The notes under the pieces: generated by a model
What the model was told of the DNA's origin: nothing
The model's database searches: none
The model's input: only the letters and a program-made list of their open reading frames with translations
NCBI GenBank assembly: GCA_014871385.1
Contig: CM026431.1
Coordinates: 8,929,964 to 8,993,963, forward strand
Origin: Ceratodon purpureus
Taxonomy: Eukaryota; Streptophyta; Bryopsida; Pseudoditrichales; Ditrichaceae
Reading direction: 5' to 3'
DNA length: 64,000 nucleotides
Part shown: piece after piece, positions 43,072 through 55,550 of the stretch
Layout of the letters: each line of letters opens with the position of its first letter
How positions within the stretch are numbered: the first letter of the stretch is position 1
Position numbers and translations under genes: made by a program

Positions 43072-46000
43072 ATGGACGACCCTCTGAGACCGACTGTCCG
43101 AGATGAGGGACGAAGAGATCGAAGGGATGAGAAATTATTATTCAGGGAGGAGCTGCGTGCTGATAGGGGGCGTTCTGCAAAGCGAATCTGCCCCTGCAAC
43201 ATCTGTCTTGGCGAAACACGCTCTCTCCGTTTTCGGGCTGTTGTCAGGCATCACTTAAAGATTTACGGGAGGCATCCCTTTCACCGCGGATCAACCGAGG
43301 TATAATTACCTTCACACCATTGAATTCTTTATCGAGGACATTCATTGAGTTCATTTCTTCATGTTGTCCAAATTGTTAGTGCTGAAATGAACATTGCTGT
43401 TTGCACGTCAACTCTTCTTCAGCAAATGCTCATGTATTAACCATTAAATGAACCAAGAAGAAGAACCAGAGTAGTATCTTGTCTATGTATGAAAAATTAA
43501 TATAATCACGACTAAAGCAGTGCATGGGAATACTGAAGCAGGGTTTCGAGTCAGATGCCTCTGACGTAGAGTGGGACGCTGAAATTCGAGAAGAGTTCGG
43601 ACTTAGGAGAGGTAATTTCGACCATGGTGATGAAAGGCCTCTGGACATCGGCCTTGACATGGGGGGGCTCGTGCAGGACACTCTCAATATGTACGATCAC
43701 CTTGTAGAGGGTATAGTACAAGATGATGTGAACGTGGATGTGGGAGGAGCAGGGGGTAACAACCACGACGGACATGGCGATGTAGAAATGCCAACCGATT
43801 TTGTTGCACCGGAGGTGATCGCAGACAATGCTGCCGAGGAACAGGTAGAGAACAGGGGTACAGCAACCGGGGATGAGGATATGGAAGACGATGACTTACA
43901 GGCCATGGAGCATAACCCTCCCACTCGACAGGAGCTATTAGAAGAGAGTGCAAGAACGCCGTTATTCGCTGGATCAGGTCTAACACAATTGGGAGGGACG
44001 CTGCTTCTACTCAATTGCTTACGAACACATGGCGCATCCAACATGTTAGTCAACGAGGTATTTGCAATTCTTACTAAAAGCCTACTTCCTAAGCAGAACT
44101 CTCTTCCACATAACGAGTACCACGCTTCTAAGACACTGAAGCAGCTCGGGCTTGCGTATGAGACAATTCACTGTTGCTCAGGTCCGCGAACGTGTATCTT
44201 ATTCAGAGGAGATGCGTACAAGGATTTGTCCGTCTGTCCGTACTGTCAAGCACCAAGATATCGACGAGTGGGTAAATCGTTGGTCCCAATCAAGGTACTG
44301 AGACACTTTCCTCTCATTCCTAGGCTGCAAAGGATGTATAGCACTCCCTTGCAGGCTTCATTTATGACTTGGCATAGCCGACACGGAAGTGAAGATGGAG
44401 TCATGCGTGGTGCGGTGGACAGTTATCAGTGGAAGTTTGTGAACTGGAAATGGCACGAAGAGTTCGCATTCGAGCCAAGAAATCTCCGCCTAGGCCTTGC
44501 AACGGACGGAGTCAATCCTTTTTCTATAAAGCGATCGTCATGGAGTACATGGCCAGTTCTGATCATGAATTATAACTTGCCGCCGTGGATGACGACAAAG
44601 AAACATTTTATCATGTTGAGTTTGATCATCCCTGGCAAGAGGTCAGTCAGAGGAGAAAACTTTGACGTGTACCTACAACCGTTACTGGAGGAGCTACAGG
44701 TTCTTTGGAATACTGGTGTAGCTACAGATGATGCGTCTAAGTTCCAAGGAGTCACCCGTTTCAATATGAAGGCTATTCTCCTTTGGACTATACATGACTT
44801 CCCAGCTTACGGGGTTGTGGCTGGATGCGTGACAAAGGGATACCGAGGTTGTCCTGTGTGCGGAGAGAATACCATATCAAGGCGGTCTTTATCTCTGAGG
44901 AAAAATGTCTACGACCAGCAGTACAGACGGTTTCTTCCATGCGGTCATCCTTGGCGATTAGCACGTCCAGAATTCGGTGGAGAAGCTGAGGAAAGGGAAG
45001 CCCCTCCGAGAGTTACAGCACAAGATGTCTTAAGATGGGGTAGGCTTAGAGAAAGCTGGATTTCAATTGGCGCAACACCGGCTGCATCTGATCCGGCAAG
45101 ACAATTCGGAATCAAAAGGATATCTGCTCTCTTCAGTCTCCCGTACTGGAAGGTATTCCAATTGCTTTGCTTTTCAATTGTTTTCGCATACCTCTTGATG
45201 TAGTCGTCGTTTTTTAAATGGTCTAGTATGGCGATTCTCTGACTGCAATGGTTCAGTTTTGATTGACTGTCCCGTCGTCCTTCAGCATTATTTTATTTGG
45301 TTTTATCTTTTTTAAATCTTCGATTGTTGCTATGTCTTATGGGTCAGCCATGGTTGGACTCTGTACCATTTATATGTTCTTGCGACGTGTATTTGCTGAT
45401 TTCGTAATTATAGTTCGTAGGGGTCTGATGCGTTCCTTCGGACTGGTCAATCAATATCCAATGACCTGGACGGTAAATAGTGTAGTGGCCGATATTTCGA
45501 CTTATTTCTTTCTGTTTCATTTTTGCAATGGTCCGTTTCATTTTAAACTCCCATTAGTGCTACGTCCGATCGATGTTTTAGTACTTGTTTTAAGTAGCGA
45601 TCTGCTGCGTGGCTGCAGTTGTTGACATACGCCTAATGACGAATGAATTGGACGTTCAATCTATGTTCTTCGAATTTTTGTGAAGACCGGTTCTTATGTT
45701 TCTGATCTTCCTTATCGCCAGAGTATGTCCGACCTGTGCTTTCTGAATTGGTTAACTTCACTGGTCGAGGAAGAGTCGTATTCTTGTCAGGCTCCGTGAT
45801 ATAACCCGCTGTACCCCGAGATACCGCAATGAATTGTCTCCTTCAGTTTCGAGTACGCATTTGTTAGTACATACTAATTTCACATGCGTCTTTCATTTAG
45901 AAGGCCATCCTCCTGTGGTCCTCTATAACCTGTACTCAACCGTTTACTGATCGAGTGGGTTATTAGTCCATCCCTTTCCCATCATACAGACCGTGGATTT

Positions 46001-47999
46001 CTAATTGGTTAGTCGGATTGTCGAAATTTCAGTTGGGCACAGCTAATCGGCGTTGAGTTTTTGTTCATGTGCAGGAATTGCCAATTCGTAACACACTTGA
46101 TGTTATGCACATTGAACGAAACATCTCCGACAATGTGTTGAAGCATCTTTTCGGCGACAAGGATACTCTAGAAAGCCGCAGGGATATGATGCAGGCTGGA
46201 CGGATGCATCACTTGCACCTGGTGCGAGGGGAACTTGGGAATTACATAAAGCCCCGAGCGCCCTATGTATTCACTGAATCAGAGAAACAGCAATTCATTG
46301 AACTTGTGTCAGCTACGAAAGTTCCCACCGGCTACAGCAGTACCCTCACCAAACATGTTGGAGAGAAGAGACTCAACGGACTAAAAAGCCACGATCATCA
46401 CGTACTCATTCAGCAAATACTCCCTGGAGCGATCCGGCATAGCCTTAGTCGTGGCGTTCGTGAGACCATCATCCGCCTAGGTAATGTTTTCCAACGCATT
46501 TGTGCCAAAGTAATTCGCATTTCTGAAATACAGTCTCTCCGGACTGCTGCCGCAGAAGTATTGTGCCTTATGGAGATTAACCTCCCCCCTGGTTTTTTCG
46601 ACGTGATGACGCACTTGTTAGTTCATTTAGTCGATGAATTAGAGTTGTGCGGACCGGTACATGCGAGGTGGTGCTACTCAGGAGAGCGTTATTTAGGCGT
46701 TCTAACTAACTATGTCCGAGACAAGTCAAAACCTGAAGCGGGAATGGCGACTGGTTACATGATTGACGAGAGTTTGGGATTCTGTACCGAGTATTTTCAA
46801 TTGTACGAGCATTGTAAGAGCCGAATCTGGGATCCTGATGAGGAGTTACAAGACTCAGGGGAGCGGTTACTTGGCAAGCCGAAATATAAGCGGCTTACAG
46901 AGCTAGAATTGGAGCTCATACACGACTATGTCATTAAGCACAGTATTCATACGGAGGAATTGCTGAAGTAGGCATTCTAACTTATTTCTGTAAAGTCCTG
47001 GGTTACTTGTTTTAGTTTGGTGCAGCAATGTTTCTGGCCCGTATGTGCTATGCTCTTCTGCTTTTCAAGTACATTCATTGAATCTTTGTCTACCGAAACC
47101 TCACATTGTACTCTCTCACGCGCAGCGAATGGACAGAGCAGCGTCAGCGGTTCAGGCTTGACCGGGCTGCATTTGTTCGATCCCGAGGGAGGCAGGCAGT
47201 TGGACCAGTCCAATATCCGGCCCCTCTCGATGTTCCGTTCCCTTCCTTTGCAGTGTGGCTGAACTCCCACGTTAGATCATTGAAGGAGGACGGGTTCCCT
47301 GTCTCTTCAGAGTTGGAGTCGCTGCATTGTCCACCCTCCGAGTATGCTGCAAGTTACACTGCAATGTGGGCGTACGGCGCACATTACACATGCAGTGCAG
47401 AGACCTCACATTCACCAGTAACCTTCGACTGCGGAATTGCAGCGATCCCTCCAACTCCAACATGTACCTCCATTGACGTTGGCATACTGAAGAATATCCT
47501 CCACGTCACGTACGTGGGCCTGAATTGCGTATTGATGGAGGGATCCTGGATTAAGTCGGTAGATCAGGGACGGCGTGTAGTGAAGAAGGATCAGTATGGA
47601 TTCTGGACTGTACATTATCTTTCAAGAGATGTGCGCCCGAAAGACAATCCGTATGTCTACCCTCGCAGTGTATCTCAAGTTTTTTTTGTATCGGATACCG
47701 TGGATACCGCGTGGAAAGTAGTTTTGCGCCATGACCCTCGGAGCATTCGAATTCAAGGGGATCGTGAGATTCACATTTTCGGTGCCTCTGGCTCATCCAG
47801 ACCAACGCTAAGTGCAAGATCCGGTGGCACAAATCGCCATGAAACCTCTGGCAGCATTCATGAAGATGGAGATCAAGCCGAAGTGGTCCCGCTTGATCAA
47901 GTGAATGCCTTCATTCTCCACGAAGAGCGTCCAGGCGACGAGGGTCACTTGGATGATACACAGTGGGAAGACGAGGTTGAACTTCAATTTGTGGAGTGA
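43072..47999 (+). CDS. CACTA transposase (tnp2 / Transposase_21 family)
   Basis: Four exons splice in phase: 43072-43299 (donor ACCGAG|GTATAA), 43542-45152 (CTGAAGCAG; TACTGGAAG|GTATTC), 46075-46967 (CATGTGCAG; CTGAA|GTAGGC) and 47126-47999 (CACGCGCAG; TGA stop), giving about 1201 residues. Exon 1 has the transposase-associated zinc motif (ICPCNICLGE...VVRHHLKIYG). Exon 2 holds VCPYCQAPRYR, LATDGVNPF (first catalytic Asp), PPWMTTKKHFIMLSLIIPG and YRGCPVCGENT. The join YWK|ELPIRNTLDVMHIERN is the canonical family junction and supplies the second Asp. Exon 3 continues with DUF4218 (INLPPGFFDVMTHLLVHLVD, GPVHARWCYSGERYL, KPEAGMATGYMIDES with the likely catalytic Glu). Exon 4 is DUF4216-like (YGFWTVHYLSRDVRPKDNPY). 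It cuts and pastes the element by its CACTA ends. No break is seen. Confidence 0.88.
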
Positions 48000-49886
48000 C
48001 AGTAAACAACCACTGATGTACCCGTATTGGCATTCTGAGGTACTATTTTCGTACTTTCGATCTCGACCTGCTGTGGAATGGCATCAAGGCACCCGGTTTC
48101 GGAGCTTGGAGCCTGGAATGTGGTCCAGGCTGAGCGTGTGCAGGATCGACATCAAGCACGCGTCTGTTGCTCGTCATGGCACTTGGAGTATTAGTAGGGG
48201 TTGGGGCTCGGATGGCGGTTTTGAAGGTGCTGAGGTTGCGGAGAAGTGGAGGTTGTGGTTGTGTCTGCGCAGTGGCATTGGTTTCGGGAGCGGAGGATTG
48301 AGGTACCAACCATGGGGGATAGGGTTCGAAGGGTGTAGGAAGTGGTGTTGCACTCGTGTGACTTCATTGAGTTACGGCGAGTTTTAGTCTCGAGGTGATT
48401 GGTGGTGAGGAGTAGTGGAAAATCCAGGATGTATGTGCTGGTTAGCTTTTGCTGTAATTTGGTTTTTTTATTGTCCACATCTTCGGGAGAATTCTTTTGA
48501 GTTGTAGCTATCTTCATTTTCGATGGTGACGGCACTCTGGATTGTTAAAAACAGGTTGAAGAGCCATTTGCTTCGGAAAAGATGTGGAATTAGAAAATGT
48601 CTTTCTAGTGAATTCTACGCGGGGCAATAAGTACTTTGGAGACTGCACCGCTCTTATGACACCACGCCGTCTAATTCCTGCGAACCGTGAGGCAGCATCA
48701 GATACAGCAACTGATACGAATACATGGCGGCCACCAACTAAGGTTTCTTCATTCTCCTCACTGTCTTCTATTTCTGTAGTGTTCTTACCTGTTTCTTTCA
48801 CTTCAGAGAAGCCATAGACCATGATATCAGAACGTTTGCAGAGTGAACACTTCAACTTCTCAAACTTGATAAGTCGTGGAAACGTTCTGATGCAGAAAAA
48901 CGTAACTGTATAAGCGACTTACTCGTGTCATGTACATTGACGTTTGTATGCTTACCACCTAAGATTGATGATTTTCTGTCAGGTTCGGGGAGACATAGCA
49001 AGGGCAGTATTTTACATGGCAGTGCGTTATGGCATTGAGCAACGTTCTGGCAGCGTGAACCTTCAGCTTCCGGATTCACCTAGCGTTGGTATGTTGTCGT
49101 TTTCTATTCCGTAATGGTTTTATTATTGTTGCCTTACCCTACTTTTTCTATCTACTTACATGATACTCTTCCACTACTGGTGAATCCCTTTCCCACTTCG
49201 CTTAAGCACTTCGTATCTTCATTAAGCTCCTGTCTGTCCTTCAATTGCACTTCGCTGTTTATGTGGATTCGCGAGATACCTAGATATATTGTCCGTAATG
49301 TCAACGTCGAATATGCTGCATAGCTTGCTTCACTTTGTAGACATTTCCTGTGGACAGAAGTTCTCGATCCTGAGAGGTAGAACTCATACAATTACCGGCA
49401 GTTTCACCTTCGGATATTGAAGTAGTCCCTGAATGGCACAGTACCTGCAAGTGTGGGTTAGAGAGTACACACTTCTTCAAACCCGCTTCAGTACCTGCTT
49501 CAAACCCGGGACTACACCTAGGTATCAACTGTCCAGGTGTGACATACCCATACCCTGATGCATACCCATCCGTACTCAATACCCTTAACCACCCGGTACT
49601 AATATCCGGGATCTCATACTAGGCAAGGTCTACCTCTGTCAAAACATAGCCAGTTCCCTAGGTTTTATGGGAACGAAATGGGAACTGATTGACGCGACGT
49701 CACCGATTTCCCGTACCCATCTCGTCGATTCTGTTCCTTTCATCTGCATGGTGCATGGGGTTATCGTCTGTGGTGATGCTATCACTTGTCTTACTATTTC
49801 TCTTCGTGAATCCACTTTCACTGGGAATTGTGATGTCTCATAATTGTGCATCATCACGGAACTGAAGTTCTCCAAGTATGAGACGT
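48000..49886. other. CACTA internal spacer between transposase and gene C
   Basis: There is no gene I can support. A minus-strand frame at 48514-48855 begins near KCSLCKRSDIMVYGFSEV and has an acidic middle, but it shows no family motif. The stretch 49500-49610 is rich in TACCC/GGGTA phrases shared with 37665-37740, likely binding sites for the TnpA-like protein. Confidence 0.35.
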
Positions 49887-50529
49887 GATGGCTGAAGCCT
49901 TAAACCCTAAACCTCGAGACATCATTCCAGGATTTGACAAGGTGGTACTAAAATTGCATGCGGATGAGATCTTCACAGATTCGGCCATGGCTGCATGGCA
50001 ATGAAGTTTGGCAGCGATTGATGGTTTAGGTCACCATGTCTCCTACAAATCCCAATTGGGCCGAGGTATGTGGCCATTACAATCGAGTCGTAGAACTCTG
50101 CTTCGTCTCTCTTGTAATGCTGCTTCTGCTTCCGTGAACACTTGCTATATCGAGGTGGTAGCGGACTTGCCTTCTGTTTTCTTATTTCCGGCCACTGGAC
50201 TCGGCCCTGTTTATATGTGATTGTCGTTTTGGAAGTTAGCGCCGCCTCGTATCGTTCTCATCGTCGGTGGGATCACCGCAGTCATCTTCTTCTCGCAGTA
50301 CTCTGAGTATACTCTTCGGGTCCCTTCTGAGTCCTTCCGTTCTCACGTAGAATTCCCCTATATTACTTCTGTCGTCGTCCTGCAGAATGTCTACGCCTGA
50401 ACTTGCTTCCATCGACTGGTTTGTGCAGTACATGCGCCTTGGCAACATTGGTGTCACTTCCACCGTCACCCCGACGCTGTACCTCCCGAGCCGAGTGGAG
50501 ATGGCCAGCTTCTTCGGTCCGAGTACGAG
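49887..50529 (+). other. Possible 5' exons of gene C
   Basis: An ATG at 49887 reads MAEALNPKPRDIIPGFDKVV, then LKLHADEIFTDSAMAAWQ, and meets TGA. After it the same frame goes on to SYKSQLGRG and a donor GGCCGAG|GTATGTGG. It could be a first exon with one in-frame stop, or a chance frame. At 50382 a good acceptor (GTCCTGCAG) precedes a region open in two frames, one of which (GQLLRSEYELYIREL) runs into the coding exon below. Confidence 0.25.
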
Positions 50530-51752
50530 TTGTACATCCGGGAACTCCATCGTCGTGTGTTACAGGTTGAGTGGCCTCTGAGTGCTGTGCTCCCCTTTCA
50601 CTTCGCACGTGGAATGCTGGCGGAAGCAGTGGGCCTGGATGTGAGTTGGGCAGAGTTCGCCTATAAGGCAACCCACCCCCATCAGAGCCATTCCGGGGTA
50701 CCTCGCGTTCTCGAAGAGTATGGTGAAATTAAGGAACCTCTCCTGCCCCTAACGAAGGTCTCTCCCGGCCCTAATAGCGAGGTATGACTTTGTGAATTCC
50801 TACTTAAACCTTGTATTGTACTGTTCGGCTCATTTTCCAAGCCCTTTCAACTGATTTTCTTGGTAGTTTGTCTCCTATCCGATGCATGATATTTTAACGG
50901 TCGCATATGATTAATCATGTGCAATATTTCGGGACTGCTTGTTTTTTCCAGATGAGTCGCTTATCCTCCTTTCTGGAAAATTTGCAGCTTCCTATGACGG
51001 ACCATGAAGAAATGTCGGGAGATGATGACGAGGTAGCCACCGCAGAGCCTCAGTCGCTTCCGGACTTGTCCACACCTCTCCCTGATTGGAATGTTCGCCT
51101 TCGAAGGTCGGGTCCCTCGGAAGCAGTGGCAGCCCCTGTCACCCGTGCGGACAACCCTCTTCCACGTGACGCCTTCCTAACTCGACTCTGCCCGAACGGA
51201 GAAATAGACGAGGACCTAATGTGCTTGGCCATGAGAGGGTTGCTCGAAGTTCGGTCCATGGTTGAGGATGTGGTTGACGCTCAGCGAAACAAAGTAATGG
51301 AAGCTCGACACGAGGCCCTGAACAAGCTCGAGCAGAGCCGTGCACGCGTGAAGAGTGAGAAGGATCGCCTCAAGTACGTCGAGCGCAAGGTGATAGAAAA
51401 AAGAGACAATCATAACAGGACCATAGGAGAGTGGGAGAGCGCAAGGAACATCATGGCCGGTGCAACACTGGAGGAAGCGCAGATGCGGCTTCTGGAGCAG
51501 AAACGTGAAGGCAAACCGGTTGTCAAAAATTGCGAAAGTCTTTGTAAATCTCTGCAGGACAATATCGAAACTTCGGCCACCAGACTTGCAGGATGGGACT
51601 TCAAGAAGAGGCGCCAGACAGCAATGGTTGAACGACTCTCAGAGGAACTATCGAAGGAGGAGACTCGCTACATCCACGCCTGCCATGTCTTCGAAGGGAA
51701 ACTGGACCACCTTCAAGCTGTAAAGGACTTAATTGCACAACTTCGACGATAG
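50530..51752 (+). CDS. CACTA accessory gene C: 'VSWA' segment plus coiled coil
   Basis: Exon 50530-50781 (true start further upstream) encodes LYIRELHRRVLQVEWPLSAV, then PFHFARGMLAEAVGLDVSWA and EFAYKATHPHQSH, up to donor AGCGAG|GTATGA. Exon 50952-51752 follows in phase 0 after TGTTTTTTCCAG and encodes MSRLSSFLENLQLPMTDHEE, a Pro/Ala linker, then about 150 residues of coiled coil (EDVVDAQRNKVMEARHEALN through QAVKDLIAQLRR) and a stop. The F.F..G.L.......V[N/S]WA pattern is shared with genes A, B and D, but no RING-like end is present here. The usual CACTA gene set is transposase plus TnpA, so this is an extra cargo or accessory gene. Its role is unknown; a partner in DNA-end binding or anti-silencing is possible. 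Confidence 0.6.
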
Positions 51753-52553
51753 CTTTGAGAATTCGCATGACCCGGTTGTTTCTTTGTCATAGAGAAAACG
51801 CAGTCGTTCCCTGTAAATTTTTTTGAGTAGGAGATGTAGATGCAGCGGAATTCATTTCGGAATGTTAGCTGTATGGATCAGACTCTGTTACGGTTTTTAC
51901 TGTAAGGAATTTTGAGTGTACTGGACAAATTCCACGAGCGTTTTGAAACACTGCCACTGTGAAGCTCCTTTGAAGCGTAGAGTCCAGGACGTAGAACTCT
52001 ACAGTAAACCACTTGGTTCTCTTCGTTTTGCACTTGGAATACAATATAGCCGAAATAGCACTAATTAACCCATATTCAATGGAAGCGTCGTACCTGCCTT
52101 TCATCGAACAGAGTAAATACGAATGAAGGCCAATGAATCACATTTCATCAACAACATTCCGTCTGCACATTAACGAAGTAGAGAATACGCCACCTGGACT
52201 TCCACGCGTACACCCCCGATCCACGTCAGCCCGTAGCGACAGAGTCGCACTTTCAATCCGCAGGATTTCATCCACGGCGTCAAGAAGTCTCTGTTAAAAA
52301 AAACCAAAAGTGACATGGGTACTGTAGAAGTAACATGCATTGAATCCGGGTGGTAATTGAACAGTTCTCTGGAACCGCCCAATACCGGGGTCGACTCCCA
52401 TTGGACGCACGGTTCCCCATTTCCCATATGTGCCACAAACAAAATATTCCATGAAGATGTCAGACAGTGTACACCGAAAAATTCTAACAGCCAATGACGT
52501 TGAAGCTCCCGTTTTAGATGAACACCATAAGGATTTTTCGGTGTACTTGTTCA
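51753..52553. other. CACTA right subterminal region
   Basis: Non-coding DNA downstream of gene C. It carries ATACCGGGG and GTGTACACCGAAAAA motifs near 52382 and 52466 that mirror the left end. Confidence 0.5.
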
Positions 52554-52581
52554 GTGTAGTTGAAGCCATTTTCCACTAGTG
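52554..52581 (-). repeat. CACTA right terminal inverted repeat
   Basis: The reverse complement starts CACTAGTGGAAAATGGC and continues TTCAACTACAC. It is followed by GGG. Inverted subterminal GTGTACACCGAAAAA and TTTTTCGGTGTAC motifs lie within 120 bp. Confidence 0.92.
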
Positions 52582-52584
52582 GGG

Positions 52585-54144
52585 GAAACCTTGTCCCAAT
52601 TGCATCACTAAGGCCCAAACATTTTGGCGTCAAAACAGAGCCATGCAGAATGTCACATAGGATAAATTGAAGTTTCGGTTGGGCCTTAGTATTAAGCCCT
52701 TCCGCCTGATTCAAAGAACTCGAACAATCCTATTGGTTGAAATTTGAAGAGTTTGGACCGGCCCTTAGAACGGCCCCAAAAATTTAAACTGGCCCTTAGA
52801 GCTAGTGTGTTTAATGATCTGGACAGAAACCAACAAAATACCATTACCACTGTGCGTAACAGTAATTTATCATGGGTTTGTCTGACAGTCTGACTGGACT
52901 TGCAAGCCATGATGCTGTGTGATCACATGGAGGAGTTTTCTGTATGAATCATAATAGGTTGTGGCTATGATTGTCCTGTCTGGGCCCCCACTTTTGACAA
53001 GGAGATACGAATTGTTACTCTAGTCACTTAGAAAGTTAGATGGCCCAGACCAAGGCCACATAGGCTTACCTCCAAACTTAGATCAAATCTTGGCACAGGA
53101 GAGATTTGTGGTGATTTGTGGAGGCAAGGTCATTTCCACAATCACTTGCAGGGTTTCCATTGGGCCATTTGTTGATGGCGCTATTGTAGATTACGAATCC
53201 AACTAAGACAGATCTACAATGCAAATCAAGACCGTTCTCCCATTGCACTTCTACTAACTTAGAGCATCCATAGTGACGGTCCACAAGCCTGGAAACCATA
53301 GTATATAGAGGGGCCGGAGGCATTTGAGTCCCGCACCGGTGCTCCAGAGCGTGATATGAGGGTCTCGGGCTCTCGAAATATTGGCCAGGGCTCTGGAGGA
53401 TAGAGAGTTAGGCGCGGGCCCTGGAGTGCAAAATTTGGGTTCCCGAAATTTGTGGTTATGTCCGGGCGCTCCATCTCAATGCTGTGCATCTTCCCCTACG
53501 TCATCTTTTCTAATTTCATGTAGTTTCCTTGCGTTTCTGCCTGTTCAGTTCACTCATGCGACCCATTTTCACGGTAGCACGTCTTCGTTGGTAAGCATCG
53601 CTAGGGACTTGCGAGGTTGCCCAGGACGACGCTCTTCTAGGGCGCGTCAAACCACTTTTCAAGAGCCCGGGTTGAGGACCACCGCTTTGGATGCTCTTAG
53701 GTGCTATTCGCATGGAGGACCGAACCAGAGGTGGAGCTCCATGGGTTGAGTAAGGAAGATCGGGTCCCTGCCACATCAAGCTTCCACATGTCAATAGGTT
53801 CTACAATTAAATGGGTTTATTTTAGTAAGTCGGCTTGATGGGAAGGATAGCGGGTTTATAAATCCTAAATTCAAGGATGGAAGAGCAAGGGAGGGACCGA
53901 AGCTCCATATCGGAAACCGAAGTCACAATTTTGTGATGCCAACCCCCTTGGCCCAGTTGGAGGTTCGGTCCGGTCTTCCATGCGAACAGACCCTTAGACC
54001 ATATTACATGTCCACCTCCAACAGAAAATGTAGATGTAATAAGTTATGTGTAAAAGCTACAATTCACCCTGTAAGAACCACGAGTTGGACTTTGACTTGT
54101 AAATACACGACAAACATAACTATTTTAGAACCATCAAAGCTTTA
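52585..54144. other. Flank right of the CACTA element, no clear gene
   Basis: Moderate-GC spacer. It has short overlapping frames around 53.38-53.79 kb without recognisable motifs. The GGCCC[A/T]TAGA-type phrases near 52750-52800 repeat (ACCGGCCCTTAGAACGGCC, ACTGGCCCTTAGAG). Confidence 0.35.
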
Positions 54145-55550
54145 AATATTCTTTTGTTGTCTATGCTCATCTTAATCCTAATGTAATTAACCGTTTTGAA
54201 ACCATCACATTTCATCAATGCCATGGAAAACTCTTGTAATTAGAAAACAAACTTTATTGACAAATTTTTTAACTAGGTTGACAACTTCTAACTCTTTTTC
54301 TCTTATTTTCCTTAGGTTTTTTGGATTATGGATTTTAGAGGTTTTGGTACATGATAAAGACAACTAAATTAGCTAATTTTCTAAAACAAATTACACACGG
54401 AAGACAAGTATAACAAGTTGGAAACAATATTTTTATCAAGTTGAATACATTGGAATGCTAATACATATCTCTTTCCTAGAAATTCCATTATTTTATAAAG
54501 TCCCAATTCAAACGGTCAAAGTAAAGATTGATGTTCATTATTTAACCTCTAAAGGACAATCTTCCACATTTGGGCTTTTTTACAATTGGGCATGTACATG
54601 TGACTTCAATTTGAGTTGAGGTTTTATGAAACCTTTTATGAATGTTTGCCGTAGCAAGGACTTTGAGGGGATCTATTTTTATTTTTTTTTCCAATTAGAC
54701 ATTTAAAAAATAACTATGGTACCCAAAGTGAAATTTGGTAGTTCGGATAGCCATGCTATATATATCTATTACCTCTAAGATTTTTTCTATAAATATTTAA
54801 TGTTGTCATCTTTGAGATTTTCAAAAAAAAAAACTTCTTTCAATAAAAAATGTTCACTCCACAAAATATCAAAGTTTTCTCACCGTTTTGGGCAGTGTAT
54901 TGAAAAAAATTCTTCTTTCATTCATGAAAGTTAGAAAATTTGTTTTTCAAGGTTTTTCTTTTTTTTCACTTAAAGTTTGGACATCAATCTTTACTTATAC
55001 AGTTTGGATTGGGACTTCATTACATAATGGAATTTCTAGGAAAGAAATATGAAATAGCATTCTTTTGTATTCAACTTAAAAAAAAAATTGTTTTCAACAA
55101 GCTAACTTGTCTTTTGTGTGTAATTTTTGTTTAAAAGTAGCTGACATAGTAGTCTTTGTCATGCATCAAGACCGTCAAAATCCATAATGCAAAAAACCTA
55201 AGGAAAATAATAGTTAGACTATGTTGACCTAGTCAAAAATTGTGTCAAAAAATTTTGTTATTAAAAACTTAAGGAAAATAATAGTTAGACTATGTCGACC
55301 TAGTCAAAAATTGTGTCCAAAAAATTTGTTATTAAATTGCAACTGTTATAATCTTCTAATTTCTATGGTTGATTATAATTAAATTAATTGAATCATCTAT
55401 GTCAATAATCTATTTGAAGATCTTACAGTTAGAATTAGAAAATAATGATTTTTTAGTCATTCATGCATTTTACTTTGGAAATGGCAGTTTTGAAGCGTTT
55501 TTTGGTGAAACATAGTCAAGGAACTTTAGGGGTTAAGTGGAAAAAGGAAA
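54145..55550. repeat. AT-rich repeat, copy 1, with an inverted internal arm
   Basis: The stretch 54555-55550 is a diverged direct copy of 57740-58735. Shared blocks include ATGGTACCCAAAGT, ATTACCTCTAAGA, ATATCAAAGTTTTCTCACC, ACATCAATCTTTACTT and ACATAGTCAAGGAA. In addition 54145-54560 is an inverted copy of about 54960-55380 (AAGTCCCAATTCAAACGGT and GTTTGGATTGGGACTT). It is probably an old transposon with long inverted arms. There is no coding potential. Confidence 0.6.

Larger units (their letters stand above)
37200..52581. mobile_element. CACTA (En/Spm) transposon, 15,382 bp, apparently complete
   Basis: The left end CACTACTGGAAAATGGC at 37200 and the inverted right end CACTAGTGGAAAATGGC ending at 52581 match at 26 of the first 28 positions. 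Both go on to AAGTACACCGAAAA subterminally. The 3-bp target duplication is GGG at 37197-37199 and 52582-52584, as expected for the superfamily. Inside are a TnpA-like gene (minus, 38114-41162), a partial transposase copy (41686-42603), the transposase (plus, 43072-47999) and an extra coiled-coil gene (50530-51752). Terminal similarity, an exact duplication and open reading frames suggest a young insertion that may still be autonomous. Subterminal ATACCC/GGGTAT motifs cluster near 37665-37740 and 49500-49610. Confidence 0.92.
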
